Counted from the first letter of the stretch, positions 1-25,542 are shown. The stretch: DNA of 64,000 bases from Nipponacmea schrenckii (GCA_030562195.1 CM060199.1:15644338-15708337); one strand, 5' to 3'. The notes: a model not told the origin generated them from the letters alone. Numbers and translations: made by a program.

Positions 1-10260
<10,260 letters not shown>

Positions 10261-13200
10261 TCAAAAAACTATCCAGTATAGCATTTACAAAAGAAATTCA
10301 ATGACAGACCAAAATGTTTCAACAGTTTTCTTAAGAAAAAATATACATTTGATTGAATTTAAAAAACACTAACCAAGGTGTAACTTAATAAACACAAAAA
10401 ATATTGAACCCCTAAAAATATTGACCACTAAAAATTTGGAACACCGAAATTCAAAAGTCAACCATCTGTCACAAAATAACAAAAATTGTGGATATTGATT
10501 GAAACGGCAATGTTAGTAACATATTTATTGTACTGTTTACTTTCTATTAACATAACAATGGACACATTTCAATAATACTTTAACGTGCTTTCATCTTTTA
10601 AACTCAAGTCATATAGTGAAAATAAGCATGTGTAGTTTTTGACAGGTATCCATTTGAAATATAATTTACAGACATGAATTTTTCTCAGCAAATATTGACT
10701 ATTTTACCAATTTTTTTGTGTTCTATGACAACACTCCAATTTAGTAATTTGTTTCCATCAACAGGCGTTGTTTAGATGTTTACATACTAGTGACTTTGAA
10801 GCAAGTTGTACCAAGGTTAGAAGAAAACATCAAAATATACCATAATATGCCTTTATGAAGTCTCAGACGACAATAGTTCAATATAACATCAAATTTTCTT
10901 ATTTGATTCCAAAACTGAATATATTGTCTTCTTCAAATATTATCTTAAAAAACATTGTATAACAAATGTGTTTTTGTCATGATTAGAAATTCGCTGGTTT
11001 ATTTCCGATATTGAAGAAGGGAATAACAACCACGTAAACTGACACCTTGTGGCAATTTCCAAGAGACTATGATATGACGGGAATTTATGAATAAATAATC
11101 TAATCTTAGTGTGATATGGGATTGCGACAATCATACGCCCCAGATTAAAGTTATATACATGGTAATAACAAGTCTCCAAAGGCAATATGGACGTTTTTGT
11201 CTATACAATATAATGTAATAACATTGTTTGACCAGACTGCGAGAAAAATTTTCAGTTATTAAGATATTCCAATATTAACTTCTTTTTAATAATCTTACAG
11301 TATTAAAGATTAAAAAAATACATTTATTTCAATCAGGATATCATATCAATAACAATCAATTTTAGAAATGTTTTTAAATTTCTCTACATGTTGCAGGCCA
11401 AATAGTACCGCTTCAAAATTTTAATATTCATAAGAAAGGGATAATTGTAGAATCTCAGCTGCTTTGAAAACAATGCCTGAACAAAATAGCACCGAATAAC
11501 ACTAAAGACATCAGGTCACAGTAGAGAAAATTGACAAAAAGAGCGCAAGTTCAGAGCCTATCAAATTTGACATATCAATAAGTAGAAAATGATCTAAATG
11601 CACCCATATATCGTGTTAGAATCATAAATAACACATTCACACCAATTCGTGACAAGTTATGGAACTTTGAACAACTTTTATGATAGGGTTAAAGTAGTGT
11701 TTCCTTACATCAAAGGCACGACAGGCAACTAACGTTACTATTAGACTGAATTAATAAATGTCAGAGTTGTTGATGAAGCCACAACAATATCTAAATATGC
11801 TTATTAACAAGTTTGTGATTGAATGTAAAGGTCAGGGATAGTTTAGAAGCAATTCACATCTGATTTGATTGCCTAATTCTCTCGGCAAACGCAGGAAATA
11901 CGAATACACTGAAATTTGAATTAAGGGTGCATCCAAATGTCACTCTCATTTTCCAAAATCCACCAGTTTTTAATGAGTTTGAAAACTTCAGACTCAATTG
12001 ATACCCTTTTGATACTGTCTAAATGAAATTTAGACTTTTTCTCGTTCAATTTTAACTCCTCTAAACCCGCGGAGATCTCCAAAAGAAAAAAGCAAGAGAT
12101 AATTTAAAATCGTTCAATCATACTTTTAATCTCCTTCAAATAAACTTTTCTCCAAACAATTTAAACTTTTTCTACACAATTCTTCATCAAACTCTATCTA
12201 CTTTTCTTAGTTGGTAATTTAAAATCTCTTTAAATCTTAAATTTAATTCAAACCGGGTCAGTCACAACACTTGAAAGTCAACTGTTCATTATGTGTTTTA
12301 GCCAAGGAAAATGGAGGAAAAATGTGGATTAGTTTTTTTCCTCATTTAAAACAGGTCAAAAAGGTGCCATTTCCTGAGCGCAGTGTCATTAATCTCATTT
12401 TGTTAATGACCTTAATTTAGACAGACAGCCTCACCCGTCTTCAACTGAGAAAATATCAACTCCCCAAAGACTCTTGACTTATTTTTTGCCAAGATTGTCG
12501 GCCACCTGTATCTTTCTAATGATGGATGAGGGTTAATGAAAAAGGTACAAGGAGGACATTGCTATTTGAAAAAAGAAAACCCACATCTCTCAAGAAGACA
12601 ATGAATTTAAAGCTGTCTGAAATTTTGAGACTTTAGCAAGCAAAACCCTAGTTCCTATCTACACCCAACAACAGTCAGACGCGATATATTTCAAACATGT
12701 CAAAAACATCATAAATTTAATACAGGTACAGAGCTAGTTACTATGTATTATTTTCTGTTTATTGGAACTGTCAGAAACACTTCAGCCAGGTTTGTAACAG
12801 AATAAATAGAGCATATTTTCACAGTTTATCAAACTAAACTCTCAACTCCCAGATCATCTAAACTTCTAGTCCAAATCGCCATGAAAATAAACAAAGTACG
12901 TGTAGAATGGGAGCTAACGGTGTACCATTTATTTCCCCAATGGTCTACAGTTTATTTTACACCAGGTGGCAGCGATGTCTGCAGACGATGGTGAAGAAGT
13001 CTGTATACTCTAAGCTGATATGTTTAACAATGTCCTTACAATTTTTATTTATAATTTTGATTCATTTTAGTATATAATAAACATTATTTCTGATAAATAT
13101 ACTTTCCCCTGTCACCATTACTGCTATCATATGTGTCAAAATAATTTCATGTGCAAAATATCAGAAATATAACTCCTGAAACAACCCCTTTTGACTTAAG

Positions 13201-15589
13201 CAGGACCTGGTGTAGTCAGAATAAGCAAGATGAACCTTTCTTTTCTGTAAAGTAAATTTTTTCTACCAATGCACATGAAAAAAAATGTAAAAGTTCGCCG
13301 CCATATAGCTAAGTTTGTTTATGGCAGCAAATACAACTGATTCCTGGTTCTAAAACTAATATACATGCTGTTTCTGACAAGTTCTTAAAAACATATTAAA
13401 TTGTATTTCAGCTGTATAGACTATAGAAATGGGGAAAACTATTTATCCACACACAATAAAACTGCACTTTCATAAATTCAAGGCATTCTTTTTTACATCA
13501 AAATGCAGCTTGATTGCAAAAACATCAGCCAAAATTTCAAATGAAAAAATTCTTGTCAAATTTCAGACTTGTGGAATTCTAAGCCGGCAACAAAAGAAAC
13601 AGAAGAAATCTTTTCAACAGAATGATGGTCCATTTGTAATACAATCATTTTAAAAATGTACTTATTACCAGAAAGCTGTAATTCCAGAGAGCGTTTTAAG
13701 CCATTTGCCAAAATAAAAAATAATAAAAAATTTTGACAAGTTTTGTTAAAAGTGTTGGAGAAAAAAAAAATATGTCTGCACAATAAGTGTATAATTGTTG
13801 AGAATGAATTCTCGAGAATATAAAGAAAGTTGTCAAATCATTAAAATCATTCCCAATGGTACAGGCTTTTTCCCAATAATTTCTTCTTTATTGCTTCCAC
13901 AAACCTAAAAATCCATATTGAAGCAGAGGAAATCTGAATCTTTCTATGCCCTACTTTCCAATTACTACAAGAAAAAAGCAAAATTCTTCTGTGTGTACTG
14001 TAAACCAAATCTCTATAGACAGTACCAAAAGTGTAACACAAAACTCTTTCAATCTTCTTAAACGAACGCTAAGATTTCATAATATTTTCACTTGAAAGGA
14101 ACAATAGTTGAAAAAACATCTTTTATTTGGGGAAAAATTAGATGATATTTGGCAATTATTCCTTTATTTTCATTCCACAATTTCTACAGTAAACCAAAAC
14201 TAACGTACAGTTTATTATTCTAAGACTATTCTTTGATTCTTTTCCTTGTATATATCTTACAATCAAGTAATCCACTCTCCAGAAAGCAGTCCACAAAAAC
14301 AAAAGCAATAGAGGAATGAATAAGAATTTTTTTTTGCACCATTCTTGTACAGAAGACCCCAAAATCTTAATTTTATTTTTTAATATATGCTATGTTGATA
14401 ATGCTCTCATAAGTTCAATACACTTTAAGCCTTAAAGTGTAAGGAAACATATAGCATATTTCAATTTTTTTTTAATGACAAATTTATAGGGTCTATCAAA
14501 ATCTTACCAAGGTCCTCGCTATGGGTGGAGCAAACTGTTTTAACGCCATAAAAATCTCCAGAAGTACATGTCATGTTTTAAGAAGACAACTTTTACAAAT
14601 TTGACCATTAAGGAAGATCTCCTGTAGGGCCTAACTCAAGCATTTCCATATTTAAAATCTAAGATTCTAATATGGGACACAAATTGGTGAGGAGAAAAGG
14701 TTACAATATGGGTGTTGGCAAGTTAAAATACCTTTTTTATCTCCAAAATAAAAGATGACATAAGTCAGTTTTTTATCAGTTAAGAGTCAGTGCTACTCAT
14801 ATTTAACTCCATCTATTATTTTAACAGATAATTTGAAAATGTCTTATCATTTTTACAAGCAGTCTTTTTTGAACAGTTAAAATACAAGATGTATCAAATT
14901 TAAAGGGTATTTCCCTACAAATATTGAATTCTGTTTGAAAGTTCAGCCCCCTAAATCTTCGCCATTACTGATATACAGTATCAAAGAAAACAATAGAAAG
15001 TTATTAAGGATCTAATAATAATAATTTGATATGGTCAATCTTATCTATATACCTCTTACAATCTACCATGACCCCTCTCTCAACTTCTGCAGATGGCCAT
15101 TCACCTAACCAGACAGAAGTTCAAAATAAATTTATCCTTGTCTAAAGGCTCTTTTCATAATCTAAATATTTTTGTTTGTTGACTTTTATTTTGATGTTGC
15201 CTTTTTCGAACTCACTGACCTTGCAAATAACAAACAAAAAATGTTGTCTTGTCTTAGATTCATCAGTAAAATCATGTTTCTTTATACTTGATCCAAAGTA
15301 ACAAAGAAAAGAGATCATATTTTAAGAATAAAGTGGCCAAGGTCCAATTCTTCCAAGGGTAAAATTTCTCTTGAAACTCTAGAATGCCTCTCCAATTTCC
15401 TATAAATATGTCAAATGAAATCCAGGTATTTTGGGTGATTAGTGCTTTATGATAGAAAAGGTGAAAATCTCATTAAAAACTAACAATTAAATGGTCCATA
15501 AATCACAAGTAAAATACAAGATCTTTATGACTGGAAAATGAGTTAATTTCTACCTGTGAAGATTAGAAAGTGTGGTGATTACATCATAA

Positions 15590-17000
15590 TTATAGGTATA
15601 CTGATGTCATGTAGCCATTGCCCTAAATGAAAGTCAATAATCCAGGGCAGGGGCTATTGTTACTCACCCCAAGTAGCCACTAGTTAATCAGTGGGTTTTT
15701 AAACTTTGTTTGGTCACTAACTGACATGACAGTGTGACAAATGTCCTCTAGAGGTGTAAAATGATACAGGCTTAATGACACTATAACCCTGACCCCCCAT
15801 AGACAGGGGGCGGGCATTTCACCAACTTTCTAACTTATCTCATTACAAATGTCACAAATGACATGATGTATTTACATAACTTATAAAAATAAATCAGAAT
15901 TGACAAGGGGAGGGGGGTAGTAAAATGACCTCCCCCTGGAGTCTAGCAGATTTATTATTGTGAAAACACAAAACCTTGGTAAGGTAGAGGGCATAAAATT
16001 AGTGCTTAATTACTGTTGTTGAAAAGCAACAGTAACTTTGCCTAATTGTGTCCTAATATACAGCCCCAATAAATCACTACAACAAGTCACAAGGGAGTGC
16101 ATGACATTTTGGAAGGAGGACACTTATTGAACATTACTGGAATTGACACATTTCAGACAACTGCTTTGGAATTTTCACAATTGTCAATCCAACCTAAAAC
16201 AGTTAACTACTTGATATAGTCTTGAAATGTTTTGCCCAAAGGAGATTCAAAATAACTGAACTTTTGACACTGCATAATAATTGTTTTTATTTTTCTCAGG
16301 ATGTTGTTGAAAACAAATACTTATTCATTAGAAAAGATGTCCACATTTTTCATTACAAAGTAATCTTGTTTCAAAACATCATTCTAACATTTTGAATAAA
16401 ATGCAAAATTTTAAATTGGTTTCAAAATTTCTCGATTTTGTAACTCTATTCAGGGGCAATCACAAGTGACAATTTTGAGTGGTGACAAGTGTAACAATGC
16501 TCTGTCCCTGACACAATACCAATCATAGTGATAGTGGTGTGAAACTAATAAATTTTAGTGTGAACACTCTACAGGAGTTATGGACTTCTATAAGGCAATT
16601 AAATTCTGACCATGTAACTGGACCACTTAACACTTAGGGGGCAAAATCAGTCATTTACTTAACAGTATTGATCTGAAGTCATGGGGAGAAGCCAATTTTA
16701 AGGATTGTGTGCTGACAAAACTTTAGAAGACAAATTCTGCATTTGAAATCTATAAATTTGAATTCATAAACTTATGAAATTCTATAAAATGCTTGTCAAT
16801 TTTCATGCAACTTGTTCTTTAGCAGCATCTTGATAAGTCAAGGGGTGCTGGTCAAATGGTCAAAATCCTAGGCTTCAAGACAATAGTGACAATAAGTGAA
16901 TTGATGGTGACACTATTAAACTATGCTATACCACCCACATTACTGTTATATTGTGGTTAGGAATAAATTATACTTGTATCCTGTCTGCAATAACCTTCAC
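15590..17000. promoter_or_regulatory. Candidate intronic enhancer block rich in TGACA motifs
   Basis: This block is visibly richer in G+C than its surroundings. It has about ten TGACA/TGTCA half-sites, including a TGACAG at 15727-15732. Two G/C-run structures are present: CCCCCC followed by GGGGGCGGG at about 15793-15814, and GGGGAGG (15907-15913) paired with CCTCCCC (15929-15935). It contains no coding signal. Enhancer function is inferred only from composition and motif density. Confidence 0.35.
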
Positions 17001-18331
17001 ACACAGGACATCATTACACTCACAATATTACCCCTATACAACCATTAATAACGCTCATATTGGTGGTCTTGATTGAAATTTGAGAAATAAAAGGAATAAG
17101 TATGTGCTCTTCAGCACAATGAAGTGCATAAGGTAGCATCATTAATTGCATTTTACCAACCACTTCAAAGATAACAAGCACATGCAAAGAATACATGCAA
17201 TATTTGCATGTTGTCTTATTGTTAATTTCAAGACATTATATTACAATGACTGGTGATCACAAAATAATTAAAGATCTGTCCGTGGCGATTACAGTGAGTT
17301 TCGAATTTACCAATTAACAACTTAAGTTTCAAAGTCTGATGAAATTGAAGGATTGAATAATTTTTATCCCCGCCCTAAACAAGATAAGGGTCTAATTTGT
17401 ACATTACTACATATAAATTATCCTTTCCCTCAAGTGATAGTTAGCTTGCATGATGAATTGCAGAGCATACTTATGAAAGAGATCTTCTTATTAAGCCATT
17501 GTCTTATTTCCCAGATCTATTCTCCCAGCATGAAATTTGATACCTCGCTAATGGTTGTTTTTTTTTATCTGCATGCCTGTCAAGGTAGTGCAGTTCCATG
17601 TTTAATCCCTGTTTATAAAACATTTCTTTGTTTCATAAATAAAAATATTTCGTTTTAACATGAATTTGACAAATCTATTTGTTCTTTAAATATGAACGTT
17701 ACTTGAAAGAAATTTTTTGGTAAAATGGCAAAATTTCTTGATTGCTTTTGATTTCTCGATGTAAGAACAAATAGCAAGGTGCCATTATCTTCTTGTTAAA
17801 ATATTTTATGACATTTTCATCCTCATATATATTCCAATTTCATAATATGCCTTCATAGAATTCTGAGAAAATTACATGAAAATTGGTAGAAAATGGAATC
17901 ACATAGACCCAATTCCTGGCCATTCAGTGGTCTTTAATCATATTTAATACGTGAACTTGAAAACAATTGGAGAAAAACTAGACAGAAAGGTCTTCAGAGC
18001 TCATCATCGAAATAGCTTATAATAGCATGATTTGCATTATATTTCCCTCACAATAAATTGAATTGTGCCTTATCTGTGCAAGACTACGGAATCCTGTTAG
18101 CTAAATTACTGACCAGTTTCCCGACGAAATAGGATTACAGACATTGGAATAGAGAACGTTAAGTGGATTGTTTATCTTCATGTATGCAGATGATGGCCAA
18201 CCATTGTTTCTTCCTCAATGGCCATTCTTCCATTAATTTTCATTCGACCATCATGATAAGATCAGGTAGAATGGGTGAAAATTATGCTTTGGATTAACAC
18301 TGTTCTCCTATTGGATTAACACCATCCATTT

Positions 18332-18458
18332 AGGTCTGGATAATCAGATGTAAAGAGCACATTCATAGAGCAATAAGATCTAAAGAAGTGGATTAAGGTC
18401 TGGATAATCAGTTAAAAGAGCTGATTTATTAGGTAATATGGTCTACTGAAGTGGATTA
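18332..18458. repeat. Two-copy degenerate tandem repeat, period 64 bp
   Basis: The 16-mer AGGTCTGGATAATCAG starts at 18332 and again at 18396. Each copy is followed by an AAAGAGC block and ends GAAGTGGATTA (the second at 18448-18458). A third, weaker partial copy seems to follow (18465-18490). Confidence 0.7.
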
Positions 18459-20732
18459 TAAAGTGCATTAAGAACTGGACATCAGAGCATATTTTGAGGG
18501 GGTAATAAATTTGAAGAAGCTAAAATTTGCTATTTTGAGGAATAAAGATAAATTTTTAAAAAGTTAGTCGAAGTTAAAAATATTGTTAGTGCCTACACAA
18601 TATTGTAAGCAAACCTACACAAAATATGAATGTTAAACTAAACGAAATATTTGTATGAATACATCAGAATACTTTGACCTTTATAAGGTTTCATTTAATG
18701 GATAAAGAGACCAAACATATTACAAATAACAACTCCTAATACTTTCATTATGCCTTGGAAAATTTCAGACCCTTTCTGATAGTGACTCCAAAGTTTGCCA
18801 ATAATAGATATAACCCAACAAACTGGAAGGTTTAGACAAATATTGAAGAACAGTAGGTCTAGAAAATATAGCCATATATCTATTCAAATATGGAACTCTT
18901 CAAAATAATTTTTTTAAAGGTAAAAAAATCAGGAAGTAAGAATTGTGTCAGAAGACATCATCAAAACAGGATATCAATGAAACTATATTGGGTTATATCT
19001 GCCAGTCTTAAGAAATTATCGTCGACTTGTAAAAGGCAGTTTAAATTATAAATGACAATAGAAGTGAAGGTTTGAGAGCATTGAATACACTTGGATGATT
19101 CGATCAATAATTTCTTGCCTTTTTGTGTCAAAATCTACACTAATCTGTCGGGGACGTGTAAAACGGATCAGAACTTGGGCTTACAAGGTATGAAGCACTC
19201 AAGCAAACATTTTTCTTTTCGCAGCAAATTATTTCTGGTGTTTCTTTATTGAATTAAGTTTCTTGAAAAAAAAATTTTTATCAGCTAAATATTTTTAAAA
19301 ATTTCCAAAAGAACCATTTTCACAGGTTTGAAGGTGTAGTGGGATCTTTTCTTTGATATAGACCTAATTGTAATAGAATAATAATGTCTAATAGATATAT
19401 TAATGTGTTTTATTGTAATGATCACAAGCCAATAGTTTTATATCTATATCATAGAATAGCACCAATCATAATCTGCATTAAAACACACTCAATCATTTCC
19501 ACTCAATACAACTCATGTTCATTGAAAGGAAATAAGACTTAAATCAAGAAAGAAGCTTCATAAAGCTCAGATTTTCTTTAATTTCAATCAATATATTTAT
19601 GGTTTTTTAAAGATCATATGAAAATAATAATTATAGAATCAAAAGATAATGTACATTAATGTTTTTTTTTTTTGCTTTTAACTTTCCAAATTAGAATGGC
19701 AAACAAACATGTATGATATTTTGTTTTTCAAAGTATTTTCCAAATTTACCCACTGTTTGATGAAATAAATACACAAGTTTGAATCATTCACGCTGTTCAA
19801 ACTGATTAGCTTTATGAATAAAATGTTAAAGTCAATTTCCACATTTAATATCATTTAAGCATAAAGAAAATATTTGAAATTGAAAAAAAGTGCAGGAAAA
19901 TGAGAAATATTGATATCTTCTTCCGTTCTATAACAAAACTCCCAAGCGGAAAAATATTTGTAATTATCTGCAAAGTTGGGCGAAGTTGATTTTTTTCAGC
20001 TTGTCAAAAAGCTTATTAAAAGTTTTTCTATCAGATAGTCTAACTGTGATTGCCTGTCACACAAATCCTGCCAGTTGAACATTTCTTAGAGATAAAGATA
20101 GAAAACTAACACTTTTCACCCAATCTAGCCGAATATGCCAATCATAGTCTTGATTCTCATTAACGCTTTCAGCTTTTAATTCGTTTTCTAATTCATGTAT
20201 CTAAGAAGGTAGAAAATTATCAAGCTCCAGTCGGTGAAAAATAATTCCATTTCGTATCCCGTTCATCTTGGCACAAAAATGATAATCGACCACTTTCGAT
20301 TAACAGCTCCACGTCAAGTCAATCGGCCAAAAAGTCATGAATGTTAATAGAAAAATATTATTGCCTCTGTGTGAGCATGGTTCCCGATTCAAACACATTT
20401 GACGCAAAAAGAGATTGTTCTCGTCAATTGAAGACAGGTCATTTTATCCAGGTCTCAAAGAATGGCAGATATTCCATGGATACAAGAATCAGGCAGGATT
20501 AAAGTTATCTGTGTATAATGCCCTGATTATGACCAATTTGATCATTTACCATGTCATGGAATAATAATTCTGATGAAGATAAATTGCTTTCCAGAAAATA
20601 TGGAAGAAAATAATTGAAATTTTACTCAGAATATACCTTTCTGGAATTTTAATTCATAAGTTAAAAATTTTATCAAAGATTTCCAGAATATTAAAAGGGA
20701 AAAAAAAGAAGAAATATTTAATTAGTTCTTAC

Positions 20733-20878
20733 CGATAAATGCTGAAATAGCCATGCTCTCATGATATTTGTGGCAACCTTGGGGAAAATTCCACGTTTTT
20801 TCGAACGCTTAGATCTATCACCATTTTCTTCATCTTCTGAGCCATCACCTGAGCCTAAACTATTATCCAAACCATCAC
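20733..20878 (-). CDS. Meis: Meis coding exon 8 (acidic stretch and N-terminal half of the TALE homeodomain)
   Basis: This 146-nt exon (phase 1 in, phase 0 out) starts with two bases completing a Gly codon, then D-G-L-D-N-S. It runs through an acidic S-E-D-E-E-N-G-D stretch into a basic R-S-K-R-S-K-K-R-G arm and the first helix of the homeodomain ([20 protein letters not shown]). The acceptor is TTTTTTACAG before 20878 and the donor is GTAAGA from 20732. The exon ends just before the loop that carries the TALE extension. Ser replaces the usual Thr in H-L-T-H-P-Y-P, and the acidic-basic junction differs from vertebrate and fly proteins, which supports an invertebrate other than an insect. Confidence 0.98.
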
Positions 20879-23800
20879 CTGTAAAAAAAATTAAATATAT
20901 TCATAAAAAATGTATCAGTCACATTTAAAGATCCTGTAGACTTAAATGCCGTTCATGTCTTAAGTATGCTGAGGGTAACCTCATTATCATAACCATACAG
21001 CATAATTTCATAAAATTTAATATTGCAATTAAAATGTCATATTTCAGAAGGATATAAAATCATCACATCTGGGGTGTTCAATTTTTTTTTTTTAATTAAA
21101 ATATTGTTTCATCTCTCTTGATTATCTATTCAGAGAAAAATTCAAATTTTCCAATCACCTTCCCTTACGATTTAATTAGGATTATAATTTTTAAACTTTT
21201 CAATGCGACAAATCGTGGCCAAGTTGTTGTAATATTTAACGGAAGAGAGAAAGGCAAAAATAATAACAAAGAAACTGGTTGCGATGCCGTGAAGCATAAA
21301 AACTGATGTAAATTTGCCAGTGTCTGGCATGTGCAAGCCATAAAGATATAACAATATGTAGTTTAGTGTGAAGCCAAGTGACAAATTATTAGAAAAGGAT
21401 ATTCAATGTTGAATAAAAGAGGAAAAAAGAAACTTGAAGCTAATAGAATGGAGATTTGAAGAGAAGAAAGCTACCTTTTGAAAGACGGCCATGCCTGCTT
21501 GCTACGCGTCACTGAATCTTTATCATAAAGCTTATAATAACTCCTATATGATTTAAACACCGACTCCATTTTGTCTTGTGAATGAACCCTTTCACAGAAA
21601 ATATGGCAAGTTTTTTGCCTTAATAATCGGTATTTATTGAAACAATTTGCTAGAAAAGGTTTCAACAATGTTAGTAAAAGTGATAATATTCTTTTGGGTC
21701 TAATCCTGATCTTATCAAGTGGGATAAAGGGGTGTGTTTGATTGCTGCTACTGACAATAAGCCCTATTAACTCCATATGGTTTTAAACCCCCTTAAACCC
21801 ATCTTAACTAACATCAAACACCCTCATTCTATTATGTTCATAAATCTAAGGAAATATTTCATATTCTTGATAATAATACAGTACAAATATTATTATATTG
21901 AACAATAAATAGAAGTAGGAAGAAAAATTGATTTAGAGAATTTTTATTCAGGTGGAAAATAGATGGGAGGGGATAAGATTTTGGAATATTTACTACAAAT
22001 GATCAATATTTGATTCCTGATTCTAAACCAAGAAACCACACATGAGTTGAATGTAAAAACTGATGATAATTGAATAAACAATTTTCCTCGAATATGTTCA
22101 ATTGCATCAACAGCATAATATAAAAGTAATATATCACAGGATAATTAATTAAACTAACGAGTAGTATTTTGATTGTTATTATTTGTATACATGTTATAAA
22201 AAAGGCCAATACTTAAAATATCTTCTAATTCTATAACTAATAATTACTTCAAACAACTATTGAAACTAATCTTGTGTACCTAGTCGGCCTGTTCAAACAC
22301 TTTCTCGTTAACTTTACTGATTTCATTTCTAAATATCTATTGTATGGGCTGAATTGGATTGCGTAAGAACCTGCTAAAGAAGACCAGCCTTTCCATGCCA
22401 AGTAAATACTGTCTACTGTTCAGGCAAATTGAGAAAACAATTTGAGCTCAATAGGATATCATTTGAACAATTAGAAAGAAAACTTGCTAGAGGGGATGGA
22501 GAAATTCTAATACACTCAAAGGATGAACCAACAAATTTAATTTCTTGGACAAATAATCTCTCCTCTAAAGAGAGCCCTGTGATATAACATGCTGCAAGAT
22601 TGTTTACAAAGCAAGCAGTAGGTCTGGTATTAGCCACCAATCATATCATGAGATTCTAATAGAATTGAAATTAATCACTTTAAACTCTATCTATTTAAAT
22701 GTTTTCTTTCTTTACAAAGTTAGGCTTTGTTTCAGAAAACGTTACAGATCAAAATGGCAAAGATAACAGTTTATAAATGGCAGCTGCTTACATCTTGATG
22801 GCCTTTTGACGGAATTTCGTTCATGATACCGCCAATTATTTGGAGTTTGTTATCTAAGTCAATTTTATCAATGTATATTCAAATATTTATGTTATTCAAT
22901 TAACAAACAGCAATTTTGTTCAGGTTTTTGTTGAAGAAATTTAAGCACCATTGTCCCAGCCCAGACCTTTCATCAATTTCAAATTTTTTCTCAAAGAAAT
23001 GAAATCCTTAGAATAATATTCAAAGAAACCTCTTTTACATTAGATGACTTGATTCAAAATATTCAAAGATTTTCTTCTTGTCTGACACAAACAAAATGAG
23101 TTCTTGGATCTTGGAACAACTTGAAAATAATTCGATTGAAATTGTTCAGAATGAATACAAAAGGCCATGGAAGGATAATAAAGAAATGAAATTTATCAAT
23201 TAAGCCGAGTGTAGAATTTGGTTAAGTTGAAGAAACAGACCCCGGGTCGCACATGGTGCTTGCTTAAATTTAGTTAAATATCCCTAATCTTCTACTTTAG
23301 CAAGTATAACTGGTTGGAACACTGGTCTGTAATCGTATACTTCACCTGATTATAGTATTACAAAGTGTGGCTAAATTAAATAAGAGACCAGTGATTCAAC
23401 CACCATGATTTAATTTACAAAACTTGAAATGTGATTAGAGAAAAACATTCAAAAACAACAGAGAAAGGCTTTAGAAAACTGATCCCAGATTCTTGAGGAA
23501 TTCAACCACACTTGAAATCAACACTTGTGAGTTATTTCCCTTGGTGAAATTACTTCATAGCAACAAATCCATTCAAAGTGTATTTTGCCTCCAGCAACTG
23601 TCAAACCTTGTATCCACAAGTGCTGATCGCGACATGCCTGAAAAATCTCAGATTTCATTCCCAGCACTAGCGCCACCAAGAGGTTGATTTTTTATTCAAG
23701 AACTGTCAATTTCCCCTACGTAATTTACACATGTATTGGAGGGTGAACAGTTGAAAACATTTGAAAATGACAGATTCTTGTATTCAATGATTGAAACTTG

Positions 23801-25525
23801 CACAATACGAATCTTTCAATTAAATCTATAAATAGTTTAAAATTCAGACAGGGATGATTAGACAGAAAATATAAACAGTGTATGTATTTTAAAGAGACTA
23901 TTTACTTAGATTCTTATCTTTTTTACAACATTGAAAATAGCAATGTGTGAATAGCTTTTAAAAGTGGTTCAAATGCCGAAAAATGAAATGAGACAACTGA
24001 AAGATACTTTTCATCAAATTTTGACATTTAAAAGGATTTCTTTAACTAGATATCTATCTTCAAGTTTCGCTACTAACAATATTTTTAAATTTCATGTTAA
24101 AAGTGAATAAATAGACGTAAAAAAGAAAATGTTAAAATATCATGTTTTCGTTTGAATCGTCTTTTATTTCTATAGAGTGGGAGGGAAATTATTACATGTA
24201 ATCCATGGCTTACATTTCTAATAATTTGATAATCCCTTTCTAATCTGACATCAATAAGAAGAGAAATCTCAGCAAAGAAAACCAAGAATTTGAATCATTG
24301 AGTTAATATGGTTTCTAAGAAGAAGCCATAGAAAGCACTGGCTCTTACTAGAATTCATTATCTAGCAGTCTGTGACTTCCTTATAATACAGCTAGTAGGT
24401 CTAACTGTCACATCAAGTTAAAATACCCATCCATCATAGAACTACTTCTACTACAAGCTCTTTCATGTTCCAGAATAGATATCTACTAACTCTGTAAACT
24501 AGCAATGGCTAGTACGGCCGTATATTCATTTCTCACTATTTTTATTCAGCATTATTTCATAAAGGCAATGAATTTATTTTGTCCTTTTGTCTTTTCTCTT
24601 TCTGAAGGGAAGATAAGGGTAGATTTGTACTCTATAGATATGGACCCTGCAATGTCTTTTAAGAAAAGCATATTCTCTACAAGCCAATGCCTATCAAAAA
24701 AAGTGAAAACTTCTGATATTTAATGTAATAATAATGGATGACCAAAAAAATTAGACCCGCCATTAAATCTTTTTTAAACAGGAAATGAAATTCAAAAACG
24801 TATGTCATTTGAAACGCAAAATCATCTATAAAGTAAGTAACAAGGCTTTTAATATTATTAACTCAAAAACTCTAATCGCAAAGGTATCATTTAAATCCAA
24901 AATATACAGTAATTTGAAACTGAATATAAATTTTTCTCAGCTGACATCAAAAAGTAATTTATATTAAATTGCAATTTCAAATGTTTTCAAAGTGAAATTG
25001 TATTGCATTACATGCCTTTGCCATTTTACTATATGGAGTTACATGCAAAAAAAAATGGCAATAAGGTGATTTGGTAGAGTAAGCATAAAGATTGGACCAT
25101 AAAAAAAGTTGTGCTCTTTTAATTATGTTCTTAACTTGAAGTTAATTACAACTAATATGATGATCAGGATTCCAATATGTTCAATTCACATACCCCCATC
25201 AAAGTCTATATTGTTGTTAAAACCAAGTCAGAAAAAGTAACAATAAGGCAAGTTTACAAGTTGTGAAGAGTAGGAAGGGAATGGAATTGACAGCTATACT
25301 GATAATCGCCTCAATAACTTTATTGTATTCTTGTGAACCAGGTCTGATTATGGCAGGCTATTTCCCTCGCCCTAGGAAATGAATGAGGAAGAATTGCTAT
25401 ACCTCCCTACCTGCTGAGCCATGCAGACTGTCTCACTCAACGCACACAATACCCACTAGTAACGATTAGAAAAACAACGCCCAGAGGGAGTATCAGCTTT
25501 CTGGAAGCTTGGCTAGCTTGCTGGG

Positions 25526-25542
25526 TTGATGTGTCACATCAA
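25526..25542. promoter_or_regulatory. 17-bp odd palindrome TTGATGTG-T-CACATCAA
   Basis: These are perfect 8-bp arms around a single T, inside a less AT-rich intronic block (about 25260-25600). The symmetry suggests a dimeric factor site. No factor is assigned. Confidence 0.4.

Noticed and set aside
17353..17658. 101-codon plus-strand open frame
   Set aside because: It has a non-ATG start, AT-rich hydrophobic composition and no recognisable domain, and it sits within an intron on the opposite strand. It is consistent with chance.
21471..21776. 101-codon minus-strand open frame near homeodomain exon 8
   Set aside because: It is in the same orientation as Meis but has no similarity to Meis linkers, and the annotated splice phases on both sides already match without it.
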